The position numbers and the translations under genes were made by a program. Positions 34,479 to 42,490 of a stretch of DNA of 64,000 nucleotides are shown piece after piece (within the stretch, counting starts at the first letter, position 1; every line of letters starts with the position of its first letter). The notes beneath the pieces are model-generated. The model was not told the DNA's origin. It saw nothing but the letters and a program-made list of their open reading frames with translations, and did not search any database. The stretch comes from Bacteroidota bacterium (GTDB lineage: Bacteria > Bacteroidota > Bacteroidia > Flavobacteriales > Weeksellaceae). The stretch lies in the NCBI GenBank assembly GCA_018902795.1, contig JAHIQD010000004.1:124001-188000 (forward strand), given 5' to 3'.

Positions 34479-35480
34479 TTATTCTTCCACCCGGATTTTG
34501 TGAGTATCGGGCGAATCTTCCAGCTCAGGCAGAAGGTCTGCATTGAAATGAAGTGCATTTAATTTCACTTCATCAGCGATCATTTTCTCCACCCGTACTT
34601 TCTTGATAGCGATATTCAGTTCATTCCCCAAAAGAATCAGAATAATATTGAGATTGACCCAAACCATCACCAAAATTATCGTCCCGATAGACCCGTACAG
34701 CACATTGTATCGGGCAAAATCTTTAACATATATTGCGAAGATATAAGTGAGGACGACAAAAAGAACAGTAGTCAAAATAGCACCGGGTATTGCCTGTTTG
34801 AAAGTGGTAATCTTAAGACAGCCTACCCAGTAAAAAAGTGCCAGCAAAATAAAATAGAAAATCGGGAAAGAAAAGAAACCGATAATCTTCGACATATTAT
34901 CAACGAGCCAGGATATATTGATTTCAGGCGTAAAGAGTTTTAAAACTACTTCACTGTAATAAATACCGAGCAGTGAAGCAATAATTAAGAAGATAAAAGC
35001 GATCGTAATTACAAAAGCCACAAGATATTCTTTCACCAATCCTCTCTGCAGATTGGTATTGAGATTAAAACCGTTGATTAAAGAATGCGTCCCGTTCACT
35101 GCGAAAATCATCGCAAAAATAATGGTGAGATTACTGATATTCTGCATATTCGGAATGAGAAATGTCTGAATATAGCTGCTGACATCCTTCTGAATGTGTG
35201 AAGGAAAAATATTATGCATCAGCACCTCAAAAATATAGAACTGAAGTTTGTCGTAATGCGGAAGGTACGGCAAAAGCGAAAGTAAAAACAGAATAAACGG
35301 AAACAGACTCAGGAAAAAACTCCACGAAATACTCGCTGCACTTCTTCCGATCTGCATTTTGAAAACTCCCTGTCCGTAAATTTCGAACATTTTCCAAAGC
35401 GAAATCCCTAAAAAAGGAATGTGAATGTCGTCAAGAAATTCATGTATTTTGAGTATGAATTTAGGAGTTTTAAAGCCCAT
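34479..35480 (-). CDS. YihY/BrkB family membrane protein
   Basis: This 333-aa inner-membrane protein has about six membrane segments and belongs to the YihY/virulence factor BrkB family (PF03631), once mis-annotated as ribonuclease BN. Signature segments are GRSAASISWSFFLSLFPFILFLLSLLP near the start and GSIGTIILVMVWVNLNIILILLGNELN near the end, followed by a charged cytoplasmic tail. I chose the ATG at 35480 because the -7 box lies at 35499-35506, after any earlier start. Role unknown. It is divergent from rlmH with overlapping promoters. Confidence 0.9.
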   Translation of the reverse strand: MGFKTPKFILKIHEFLDDIHIPFLGISLWKMFEIYGQGVFKMQIGRSAASISWSFFLSLFPFILFLLSLLPYLPHYDKLQFYIFEVLMHNIFPSHIQKDVSSYIQTFLIPNMQNISNLTIIFAMIFAVNGTHSLINGFNLNTNLQRGLVKEYLVAFVITIAFIFLIIASLLGIYYSEVVLKLFTPEINISWLVDNMSKIIGFFSFPIFYFILLALFYWVGCLKITTFKQAIPGAILTTVLFVVLTYIFAIYVKDFARYNVLYGSIGTIILVMVWVNLNIILILLGNELNIAIKKVRVEKMIADEVKLNALHFNADLLPELEDSPDTHKIRVEE

Positions 35481-35485
35481 TAATC

Positions 35486-35506
35486 TATATTTGCAGAACA
35501 AAGATA
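35486..35506. promoter_or_regulatory. interlocked divergent promoters of brkB-like gene and rlmH
   Basis: On the plus strand TATATTTG (35486-35493) serves rlmH. On the minus strand TATCTTTG (35499-35506) serves the BrkB-like gene. The two -7 boxes are 5 bp apart and face each other, inside a 30-bp intergenic space. Confidence 0.65.
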
Positions 35507-35510
35507 AGAA

Positions 35511-35984
35511 ATGCGGATTAATTTAGTATGTATTGGTAAAACTGACGATAAAGAAATCAGTAATCTCGTAAAATATTACCAAAACCGGCTTCCAAAACAC
35601 TGGAATTTCGAAATTACAGAAATCGCGGATGTGAAAAATGCCAAAAATCTTTCGCCTGAACTTCTTAAAAAAGAAGAAGGAAAATTATTTTTGAACCAGA
35701 GCGAAAACTCAGACTTCATCGTTCTTCTCGACGAAAAGGGAAAACAGTTCACCAGCCGCGAGTTTGCTTCAAAAATCGATCACTGGATGAATTCATCCGT
35801 TAAAAAAGTATCATTTTTTATTGGCGGAGCGTATGGCTTTTCCGAAGAAATTTATCAGCGCGCGAATGAAAAAATGTCTTTATCAAAAATGACTTTCACC
35901 CATCAGATGATCCGCCTCTTTTTTGTGGAACAGATTTACCGTGCCGATCAGATCCTTCAGGGAAAACCTTATCATAACGATTAA
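35511..35984 (+). CDS. rlmH: 23S rRNA (pseudouridine(1915)-N(3))-methyltransferase
   Basis: This 157-aa SPOUT-class methyltransferase modifies pseudouridine 1915 in helix 69 of 23S rRNA, using S-adenosylmethionine. Family motifs are LLDEKGKQFTSREFA, FFIGGAYGFSEEIY (SAM-binding knot loop) and LSKMTFTHQMIRLFFVEQIYRA, with a C-terminal YHND. The length is exactly that of E. coli RlmH (YbeA). It is transcribed divergently from the BrkB-like gene and has a short leader. Confidence 0.97.
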   Translation: MRINLVCIGKTDDKEISNLVKYYQNRLPKHWNFEITEIADVKNAKNLSPELLKKEEGKLFLNQSENSDFIVLLDEKGKQFTSREFASKIDHWMNSSVKKVSFFIGGAYGFSEEIYQRANEKMSLSKMTFTHQMIRLFFVEQIYRADQILQGKPYHND

Positions 35985-36061
35985 TCTTAAGTATTTATTA
36001 ATCCCTCAGGAGAGATCCATAAAAAACTGCCGCTTCCACCCTTCAACTTGCCTGTTTTTCG

Positions 36062-36069
36062 TATTTTTG
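36062..36069 (+). promoter_or_regulatory. -7 box of the HipA-like kinase operon
   Basis: TATTTTTG lies 4 bp before the ATG at 36074, suggesting a very short or absent leader. Confidence 0.45.
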
Positions 36070-36073
36070 TTTC

Positions 36074-36856
36074 ATGACGCAAGATTTATCTTTACGAACG
36101 GTTACGGTGATGCGATACATCCTGCCTTTGCGCGAAGGCGGTTCGCTTCCGGCATTGGCTGAGGCGGATGACGATTTTAAATATGTTTTAAAGTTCCGTG
36201 GTGGCGGACATGGGGTAAAAATGCTGATTTCCGAACTTTTGGGCGGAAAAATCACTGAAATCTTAGGACTGAAAATTCCTGAACTTGTTTTTGCCAACCT
36301 CGATGTTGATTTTGGAAGAACCGAAGGCGACGAGGAAATTCAGGATTTGCTGAAATTTTCCGAAGGTTTAAATTTAGGCCTACATTTCCTTTCGGGAGCG
36401 ATTGCTTATGATCCTTCCGTAAAAATTGATCCGCTTCTCGCATCCAAAATTGTGTGGCTTGATGCCTACATTACCAATATCGACCGCACTTTCAAAAACA
36501 CCAACTTATTGATGTGGCACAAAGAACTGTGGGTAATCGATAACGGGGCTTCGTTTTATTTTCATCATTCCTGGATGAATTTTGAAAAACATGCAATGAG
36601 TCCGTTTGCTTATGTAAAAGACCATGTTTTGCTTTCTCAGGCGACAATGTTGGATGAAGCCGATGCTTTCGCAAAAAGCGTTCTGAACGACAAAATATTA
36701 AGAGAAATTGTTGAATTAATTCCCTTGGAATGGCTCAACTGGAACGATACCGAGGATTCGCCGGAGGAAATAAAAGAGATTTATTTCAATTTCCTGAAAA
36801 CCCGTCTCGAAAATTCTGAATACTTTATAAAAGAAGCGAAAAATGCAAGAGGCTAA
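36074..36856 (+). CDS. HipA-like kinase domain protein
   Basis: This 260-aa protein resembles the stand-alone HipA-like kinases (PF20613) found beside DUF3037 proteins. The N-lobe Lys is likely in KYVLKFRGGGHGVKM (about residues 37-50). The catalytic loop LDAYITNIDRTFKNTNLL (about 135-152) has the N-x-D-R-T-x-x-N-x-N pattern of HipA kinases, and the metal-binding motif reads IDNGASF. All three catalytic elements are present, so activity is likely. No HipB antitoxin or HipA N-terminal domain is present. It overlaps the DUF3037 gene by 14 bp; the pair is translationally coupled. Substrate unknown. Confidence 0.8.
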   Translation: MTQDLSLRTVTVMRYILPLREGGSLPALAEADDDFKYVLKFRGGGHGVKMLISELLGGKITEILGLKIPELVFANLDVDFGRTEGDEEIQDLLKFSEGLNLGLHFLSGAIAYDPSVKIDPLLASKIVWLDAYITNIDRTFKNTNLLMWHKELWVIDNGASFYFHHSWMNFEKHAMSPFAYVKDHVLLSQATMLDEADAFAKSVLNDKILREIVELIPLEWLNWNDTEDSPEEIKEIYFNFLKTRLENSEYFIKEAKNARG

Positions 36857-37226
36857 AATTTACGAATACGCGGTAATCAGGCTTGTTCCAAAGGTGGAGA
36901 GAGAAGAATTTTTCAACATCGGTCTCGTCATGTTTTCCAAAAAGGAAAAATACATCAGGGTAGAATTTCATCTTTGTCCCCAAAAATTCCAGGTCATGCA
37001 TTCTGAACTTGATTTTGAAGACATTTCACAAAATCTTGAAAATTTCAAACATGTTGCAAGAGGCGAAAAAGCCGGTGGCGAAATTGCCGCTCTTGACATT
37101 CCCGAAAGATTCCGTTGGCTGACGGCGGTGAGAAGTTCCGTGGTGCAGACTTCACGTCCGCATCCTGGAAAAACAAAAAATTTGGATGCAACTTTTGAAA
37201 GGCTGTTTGACGAACTGGTGAAATAA
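36843..37226 (+). CDS. DUF3037 domain protein, partner of HipA-like kinase
   Basis: This 127-aa protein fits DUF3037: it starts IYEYAVIRLVPKVEREEFFNIGLVMFS, the family hallmark, and later has RFRWLTAVRSSVVQTSRPHPG. DUF3037 genes are recurrently found directly after HipA-like kinase genes, as here with a 14-bp overlap, but the role is unknown. The protein may be a substrate, inhibitor or adaptor of the kinase. A terminator follows. Confidence 0.85.
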   Translation: MQEAKIYEYAVIRLVPKVEREEFFNIGLVMFSKKEKYIRVEFHLCPQKFQVMHSELDFEDISQNLENFKHVARGEKAGGEIAALDIPERFRWLTAVRSSVVQTSRPHPGKTKNLDATFERLFDELVK

Positions 37227-37262
37227 AAAAAAAATTCAGAATATTTTATAAATCATCCACGA

Positions 37263-37294
37263 AAAAATACGTCTCACAACTGAGGCGTATTTTT
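37263..37294 (+). terminator. intrinsic terminator of the HipA-like/DUF3037 operon
   Basis: 14-bp arms (37263-37276 and 37281-37294), one G-T wobble, loop CAAC, ending in a T run. Confidence 0.85.
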
Positions 37295-37356
37295 CATGTT
37301 AATACCAAAAATACCAGATACTGAATATAGATGTGCCATATATCACATAGTAAATT

Positions 37357-37411
37357 TATAGTATGGATATAGTATGGTTATAGTATGGTTATAGTATGAA
37401 TACAGTATGCC
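37357..37411 (+). repeat. five tandem 11-bp repeats
   Basis: Units of consensus TATAGTATGGT begin at 37357, 37368, 37379, 37390 and 37401. Units 2 and 3 are identical, unit 1 differs at the last base, and units 4 and 5 by two or three bases. The period equals about one helical turn. Confidence 0.9.
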
Positions 37412-37478
37412 CAAATATACATTACGTGTTGATTTCCTAAGGCAATAGTGGGCAATAAGGAAAGAAGACAGGAGATAC

Positions 37479-37493
37479 TGTAAAAGTTTTACA
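37479..37493. repeat. 15-bp perfect palindrome
   Basis: TGTAAAA-G-TTTTACA, perfect 7-bp arms around one base. It overlaps a plus-strand TACATTTG box with no gene downstream on that strand. Confidence 0.7.
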
Positions 37494-37577
37494 TTTGCCA
37501 AGTAAACCTCAGAGATTTGATAAAAGTGGAATTAAATTTCGGATGATACGTTTCGACGCGGTCTCAAAAATAAGAAA

Positions 37578-37603
37578 CCGCCTCAATTTGGGTATTGAGA
37601 CGG
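37578..37603 (-). terminator. probable terminator of uvrD
   Basis: Arms CCGCCTCAAT and ATTGAGACGG pair with one wobble. The T tract on the minus strand is weak. Confidence 0.6.
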
Positions 37604-37625
37604 ATTCCTGCATTTTCTTTTGGTT

Positions 37626-39953
37626 TTAAATCTTCGTCAGTTTGGCGAACTTCAGAATCAGATTCTTCTCCCCTTCATGCTGGAATTTCACTTTTGCTTT
37701 GATATTCTGCGGATCTGTGCCATCCAGGAAAAGGACTTCACCAACACCAAAACGGTCGTGGCGGACTTTATCGCCCACTTCAATATTTTCTGAGGAAACC
37801 CCGCTCGGATTGGTAATTTTTGCTGTGGCTACCGGTTTTAGGTTTTGAGAAATTGGTAAAGGCTCGTTTCTTTGTATGCTCTTCTTTTCTTCTTTCTTTT
37901 TGAAAAATCTTGGTTCGCCGGGTTCATCATCAAAAATACTCGATTTAAGGCCTGAACGGTTGATGAAACGGCTTTCAAGAGCAGGGTTGATAAATTCTAT
38001 ATGTTCAGAATCCATTTCGCTCAAAAACCTCGAAGGTTCCGCATCTGTAATCTTTCCCCACTGAAATCTGGAAACTGCATAAGAAAAATACGCCTGTTTT
38101 TCAGCTCTGGTTAAGGCTACATAAAACAAACGACGTTCTTCTTCAAGTTCTTCACGCGTGGACGAACTCATAAAACTCGGAAATAAATTTTCTTCCAGAC
38201 CAACCAAATGTACAATGGGAAATTCCAGGCCTTTGGAAAGGTGGATGGTCATCAGTGAAACCTGGTCGCCACCGTCTTTTTTATCGGTTTGTGTATCTGC
38301 AGAAAGTGCAATATTCTCAAGGAAATTTGGAAGCGAAGGATCGCCGTCTTCGATCTGCTGCTGCTCTTCAATGAAACCCTGCATGGAGTTCATCAATTCC
38401 TGAACATTTTCAACTCTGGAAATTCCCTCAGGCGTCTGATCGTCTTTCAGGAATTTAATCAGACCGGTTCTTTTGGCTACTTCCATCGCAACATTGTACG
38501 CATTTTCGGTTTTCAGCATAACCTGAAAAGCTTTAATCATCGACCAAAAATCAGCAAGTTTTGTCAAAATTCCATTATTAAGTCCCAATTGCGGAGCATA
38601 AAATCCAAGATTATCAAGAACGGCAGAAACGGAAACATTTTGCCCGTCAGCGAAAACAATCAGCTTATTTTGGGTAGTTTCTCCGATTCCGCGTGCTGGA
38701 TAATTAATAATTCTGGTCAGTGCTTCACTGTCATTTTCATTAATTAAAAGACGGAGATAGGCCACGAGATCCTTCACCTCTTTTCTCTGGTAAAATGAAA
38801 GTCCGCCGTACACTTTGTAAGGAATATTTTTCCTTCTCAGCGCGTCTTCAAAAGCACGGGTTTGGGAATTTGTTCTGTACAGAATGGCAAAATCTGTGAA
38901 TTTTCTCTGTTCAGAATTATGCTTTTCCCAAATATTGGAGGCCACAAAACTCGCTTCATCAGCGTCGGAAAGCGAGCGGTAGACCTTAATCTTTTCGCCT
39001 TCCTCATTTTCACTGAAGACATTTTTTTTGAACTGTTGAACGTTTTTAGAAATAACAACATTTGCAGCATTCACTATATTTTGCGTTGAACGGTAATTCT
39101 GTTCCAGAGAAACCGTCACAGCATCAGGATAATCTTTCTTAAAATTTAAAATATTATAAATATTCGCACCACGGAAAGAGTAAATCGACTGTGCATCGTC
39201 CCCTACCACACAGATATTTTCGAATTTGGAAGCCAAAGCTTTTACAATCAAATACTGGGAATGGTTGGTATCCTGGTACTCATCCACCAAAATATACCTG
39301 AACCTGTCCTGATATTTTGCCAGAACTTCCGGAAATCTGGTCAGCAGTTCATTGGTTCTTAAAAGCAGGTCATCAAAATCCATTGCGCCGTTCCGGAAAC
39401 AGGCTTCCACATATTTCTGGTAGATTAATCCCATATGCTTCATATTGGCACGTTCATCATTTTCAATGAGTTCTGGATTGCCGAAATAAGCTTTTACGGT
39501 AATAAGATTATTTTTGTAATTGGAAATTCTCGCCTGAACTTTTTTCGGTTTGTACAAATCCGCATCGATTTTAAGTTCCTTCAGTACTTTTCTAATCACG
39601 TTCAGAGAATCCTGAGAATCGTAGATGGTAAAATTTGAAGGAAAACCCAGAAGATGAGCCTCACTTCGTAAAATCCTGGCAAAAACCGAGTGAAATGTTC
39701 CCATCCACAACGATCTTGCTTCACTTTGGCCAACGACTTTTGCAATACGTTCTTTCATTTCCTTTGCGGCTTTGTTGGTAAACGTAAGGGCAAGTATATT
39801 GAAAGGATCCACCAGATTGGTAATTAAATGGGCAATACGCATAGTAAGCACCCGTGTTTTTCCGGAACCTGCGCCTGCGAGAACCATCAACGGCCCTTCC
39901 AGCGTGGTAACGGCTTCATACTGTGCTTCATTTAATCCTTTCAAGTAATCCAT
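37626..39953 (-). CDS. UvrD/PcrA-type ATP-dependent DNA helicase
   Basis: This 775-aa superfamily 1A helicase acts in nucleotide excision and mismatch repair and removes recombination proteins from DNA. Motif I is LAGAGSGKTR (about residue 26), motif II VDEYQDTNHSQ (about 222), motif III GDDAQSIYSFRGA, motif IV LEQNYRST, and motif VI VALTRAEK (about 610). The C-terminus carries the PcrA-type Tudor-like domain (VGDKVRHDRFGVGEVLFLDG). The length is typical. A consensus promoter precedes it and it is a single-gene unit. Confidence 0.95.
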   Translation of the reverse strand: MDYLKGLNEAQYEAVTTLEGPLMVLAGAGSGKTRVLTMRIAHLITNLVDPFNILALTFTNKAAKEMKERIAKVVGQSEARSLWMGTFHSVFARILRSEAHLLGFPSNFTIYDSQDSLNVIRKVLKELKIDADLYKPKKVQARISNYKNNLITVKAYFGNPELIENDERANMKHMGLIYQKYVEACFRNGAMDFDDLLLRTNELLTRFPEVLAKYQDRFRYILVDEYQDTNHSQYLIVKALASKFENICVVGDDAQSIYSFRGANIYNILNFKKDYPDAVTVSLEQNYRSTQNIVNAANVVISKNVQQFKKNVFSENEEGEKIKVYRSLSDADEASFVASNIWEKHNSEQRKFTDFAILYRTNSQTRAFEDALRRKNIPYKVYGGLSFYQRKEVKDLVAYLRLLINENDSEALTRIINYPARGIGETTQNKLIVFADGQNVSVSAVLDNLGFYAPQLGLNNGILTKLADFWSMIKAFQVMLKTENAYNVAMEVAKRTGLIKFLKDDQTPEGISRVENVQELMNSMQGFIEEQQQIEDGDPSLPNFLENIALSADTQTDKKDGGDQVSLMTIHLSKGLEFPIVHLVGLEENLFPSFMSSSTREELEEERRLFYVALTRAEKQAYFSYAVSRFQWGKITDAEPSRFLSEMDSEHIEFINPALESRFINRSGLKSSIFDDEPGEPRFFKKKEEKKSIQRNEPLPISQNLKPVATAKITNPSGVSSENIEVGDKVRHDRFGVGEVLFLDGTDPQNIKAKVKFQHEGEKNLILKFAKLTKI

Positions 39954-39975
39954 TGGAACAAAAATTTTAGGGGAA

Positions 39976-40005
39976 CAAATTTAGTGAAATATATACGGAC
40001 CTCAA
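39976..40005 (-). promoter_or_regulatory. consensus promoter of the uvrD/pcrA gene
   Basis: On the minus strand TTG (40003-40005), a 19-bp spacer and TAAATTTG (39976-39983), about 22 bp before the ATG. Confidence 0.75.
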
Positions 40006-40047
40006 AGTAAGAACGCATTCCGCCGGTCTTAAAAAACATCCGTCTAA

Positions 40048-40079
40048 AAAAAAATGAAGCTCCAAACAGGAGCCTCATT
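40048..40079 (-). terminator. intrinsic terminator after the small cold-shock gene
   Basis: Arms AATGAAGCTCC and GGAGCCTCATT (one mismatch, loop AAACA) are followed by a long T run on the minus strand. Confidence 0.88.
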
Positions 40080-40102
40080 GTGTAGTGATATATAAGGTTA
40101 GC

Positions 40103-40294
40103 TTACGCTAATTTTACATTTACTGCGTTTAATCCTTTTTTACCTTGTTCTACTTCGTAAACCACTTTATCGTTTTCACGAATTTGTGATTTAAGACCTG
40201 ATGTGTGAACAAAGATGTCTTCTCCTCCGTTTGATGGAGTAATAAATCCGAAACCTTTAGTTTCATTGAAAAATTTTACTGTGCCTTCTTGCAT
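40103..40294 (-). CDS. CspA-family cold-shock protein
   Basis: This 63-aa single cold-shock domain binds single-stranded RNA and DNA and melts mRNA structure. Both RNA-binding motifs are intact: KGFGFI (RNP1, residues 13-18) and DIFVH (RNP2, 26-30). The start MQEGTVKFFNETKG is typical for Bacteroidota. It lies 30 bp downstream of a second, larger cold-shock-domain gene on the same strand and is probably cotranscribed from the same long leader or from a nearby promoter. Confidence 0.97.
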   Translation of the reverse strand: MQEGTVKFFNETKGFGFITPSNGGEDIFVHTSGLKSQIRENDKVVYEVEQGKKGLNAVNVKLA

Positions 40295-40324
40295 TGTATT
40301 GTTGTTAATTATGTTTTGTATTAT

Positions 40325-40759
40325 TTATTTTACAAGCTGTATGTTAACAGCTGAAAAACCTTTTGGTGATCTTTCCTTTTCGAAAGAAACTTTATTGCCT
40401 TTTTTTACGGCGTGTGCACAGTTGTTCTCGTGGAAGAAAACATTTTCCTGCGTACCGTTCTCTGCAATAAATCCGTAACCTTTATCACTAAGGAAGGTTA
40501 CAATTCCTGTTTTTAGAGTCTCTTCAGCTTCTATTGGTGCTGCGCCAAGCTGAATATCATTAAGATCTACACCTTCGCGGTTTTGATCTTCCGGACGGGT
40601 TTCTGTTAACTGCCCGTTGGCATCAACATAAAGGAACATTTCATCAAGAGCCTTTCCTTTGTTGTTGTTGTTTTTGCGCTCTTCACGCTTAAGAGTTTTC
40701 TCTTTTTGTTTCTGTAATTTTTTCTTGAAATTTTCTTTTTTTGAGAAAGAATCTGCCAT
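40325..40759 (-). CDS. cold-shock domain protein with basic N-terminal extension
   Basis: This 144-aa protein has two parts. Residues 1-80 are a lysine-rich coiled region (SKKENFKKKLQKQKEKTLKR, with a run of Asn after it) followed by an acidic linker. Residues about 83-144 are a cold-shock domain with KGYGFI and NVFFHENN, in which the second motif is altered from DIFVH. It probably binds RNA with the basic tail assisting. This layout is common in Flavobacteriia. It is the first gene of a csp pair with a long 5' leader. Confidence 0.92.
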   Translation of the reverse strand: MADSFSKKENFKKKLQKQKEKTLKREERKNNNNKGKALDEMFLYVDANGQLTETRPEDQNREGVDLNDIQLGAAPIEAEETLKTGIVTFLSDKGYGFIAENGTQENVFFHENNCAHAVKKGNKVSFEKERSPKGFSAVNIQLVK

Positions 40760-41172
40760 ATATTATTATCGTATTTAAGTTGTTCTGTTCTGAGCTTTTT
40801 TAAAAGCTATTAATTATTATCCTCCGATTTTGTGCAATATTATTCACATTGTGCCTATTAGGCGTATAAATGATCGGGTAATAAAGTATAAAAGCAGCTG
40901 CGGAATAGCGAAAACTGATAAGAAAAAATGTAGAATTCTAAACTGTAGAGAAAGCAAAGGCAGTTGCCTCTTATAAATTATAGTGCAAAGATACGATAAT
41001 AATATTAAGAAACCTGAAAACATTAAAATTAATGAGAATAGCCTCTAATCAATACCCTTTTTCAATGCTGAAAGTAAGTTTTAATAATTTCAGCACCATA
41101 TTTATAGTGAAAAATTTAAAAAATGTAACATTTACAGTAATTTTAAGACCAATCAATTAAATTGAATTAAAT
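40760..41172. other. 413-bp intergenic region between csp pair and M16 peptidases
   Basis: The gap holds a minus-strand -7 box (40986-40993) and a likely leader of about 220 nt for the cold-shock genes, with an AGCTTTT/AAAAGCT stem at 40793-40808 close to the start codon. On the plus strand, I see no full consensus promoter for the M16 operon; TAAGTTTT near 41070 is a partial match. No ORF or RNA gene is supported. Confidence 0.6.
40986..40993 (-). promoter_or_regulatory. -7 box of the cold-shock gene pair
   Basis: TATCTTTG on the minus strand, 226 bp before the first start codon, implies a leader of about 220 nt. No exact TTG is at -33. Confidence 0.5.
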
Positions 41173-42486
41173 ATGAAAAAAAGACTTCTTTCTGCTGTAG
41201 CAGTCGCGTTCCTGATAATGGTGACGGATGCACAGCAAATCAAATTTGAAGAATATGACCTCCCTAACGGATTGCATGTGATTCTTCATCAGGACAACAC
41301 TGCTCCGGTAGTTACCACAGGCGTGATGTATCATGTAGGGGCAAAAGATGAACTGGTAGGAAGAACGGGGTTTGCTCACTTCTTCGAACATTTGCTTTTC
41401 GAAGGAACCAAAAATATCAAAAGAGGAGACTGGTTTAAAATTGTTTCTTCAAACGGAGGCACCAATAATGCCAATACCACCAACGACAGAACCTATTATT
41501 ACGAAACTTTCCCATCCAATAACGAACAGCTTGGTTTATGGATGGAAAGCGAAAGGATGAAAAGCGGTACCATCAATCAGATCGGGGTGGATACGCAAAG
41601 AGAAGTGGTAAAAGAAGAAAAACGCTTGAGGATGGATAACCAGCCTTACGGAAACCTCTTCACCGCAGTACAGAACAATCTTTTCACGAAACATCCTTAC
41701 CATTGGTCCACAATCGGATCTATGGAGGACCTTAATGCGGCAAAACTTTCGGAGTTTCAGGATTTTTATAAAAAATTCTATGTTCCGAACAATGCTACTT
41801 TGGTAGTTGCAGGAGACATTAAACCTGAACAGACCAAAAAATGGATTCTGGAATATTATGGAGATATCCCAAAAGGGACTGTTACACCAAAAAATTTCCC
41901 GAAAGACGAACCTATCACTAAAGAAAAAGAAGTGACGGTAACCGATAAAAACATTCAGCTTCCGGCCTACGTTTTTGCGTACAGAACACCTGCAAACAGG
42001 GAAAAAGATGCATATATCCTCGATATGCTGTCTTCTTATCTGAGCAGTGGAAAATCTTCAGTACTTTATAAAAAATTAGTGGATGAGGAGAAAAAAGCGC
42101 TTCAGGTTCAGGCATTTAATCAGGGACTGGAAGATGCGGGAATTTTTGCGTTTTTCGCCATTCCTATGGGAGCCACTACAAAAAACACCCTTCAAACTGA
42201 TATTGATGCGGAAATTAAAAAACTTCAGACCACTTTAATCTCAGAGGAAGACTATCAGAAACTTCAGAACCAGTACGAAAATCAGTTTGTAAACTCAAAC
42301 TCCTCTATTCAGGGAATCGCTGGTTCTTTGGCTACGAATCACGTGCTGATGGGTGATACTAATCTTATCAATAAGGAAATCGACATTTACCGTGGCGTTT
42401 CCAGACAGGATATTATGAATGCTGCAAAAAAGTATCTGAATCCTAATCAAAGAATTGTTATTAATTATTTACCTGAAAAAAAATAA
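41173..42486 (+). CDS. M16 family zinc protease, catalytic subunit
   Basis: This 437-aa secreted member of the pitrilysin/insulinase family has a signal peptide ending TDA|Q. The inverted zinc motif HFFEH (HxxEH) is near residue 73, with the downstream Glu ligand likely in the KEEKRLR region about 75 residues on. LSSYLSSGKSSVLYKKLVDEE belongs to the second half-domain. It contains only one catalytic half of about 430 residues and is followed at 4 bp by a non-catalytic partner, so the two should form a heterodimer. Substrates are unknown peptides of the periplasm. Confidence 0.93.
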   Translation: MKKRLLSAVAVAFLIMVTDAQQIKFEEYDLPNGLHVILHQDNTAPVVTTGVMYHVGAKDELVGRTGFAHFFEHLLFEGTKNIKRGDWFKIVSSNGGTNNANTTNDRTYYYETFPSNNEQLGLWMESERMKSGTINQIGVDTQREVVKEEKRLRMDNQPYGNLFTAVQNNLFTKHPYHWSTIGSMEDLNAAKLSEFQDFYKKFYVPNNATLVVAGDIKPEQTKKWILEYYGDIPKGTVTPKNFPKDEPITKEKEVTVTDKNIQLPAYVFAYRTPANREKDAYILDMLSSYLSSGKSSVLYKKLVDEEKKALQVQAFNQGLEDAGIFAFFAIPMGATTKNTLQTDIDAEIKKLQTTLISEEDYQKLQNQYENQFVNSNSSIQGIAGSLATNHVLMGDTNLINKEIDIYRGVSRQDIMNAAKKYLNPNQRIVINYLPEKK

Positions 42487-42490
42487 ATCC

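Larger units (their letters stand above)
37227..37625. other. 399-bp intergenic region with tandem repeats and a palindrome
   Basis: This gap lies between convergent genes. It holds the terminator of the upstream operon (37263-37294), five 11-bp tandem repeats (37357-37411), a 15-bp palindrome (37479-37493) overlapped by a TACATTTG box on the plus strand (37490-37497), and the likely uvrD terminator (37578-37603). No ORF is supported. Confidence 0.7.

Noticed and set aside
37357..37411. Tandem repeats as a CRISPR array
   Set aside because: The unit is 11 bp with no spacers, and no cas genes are in the window.
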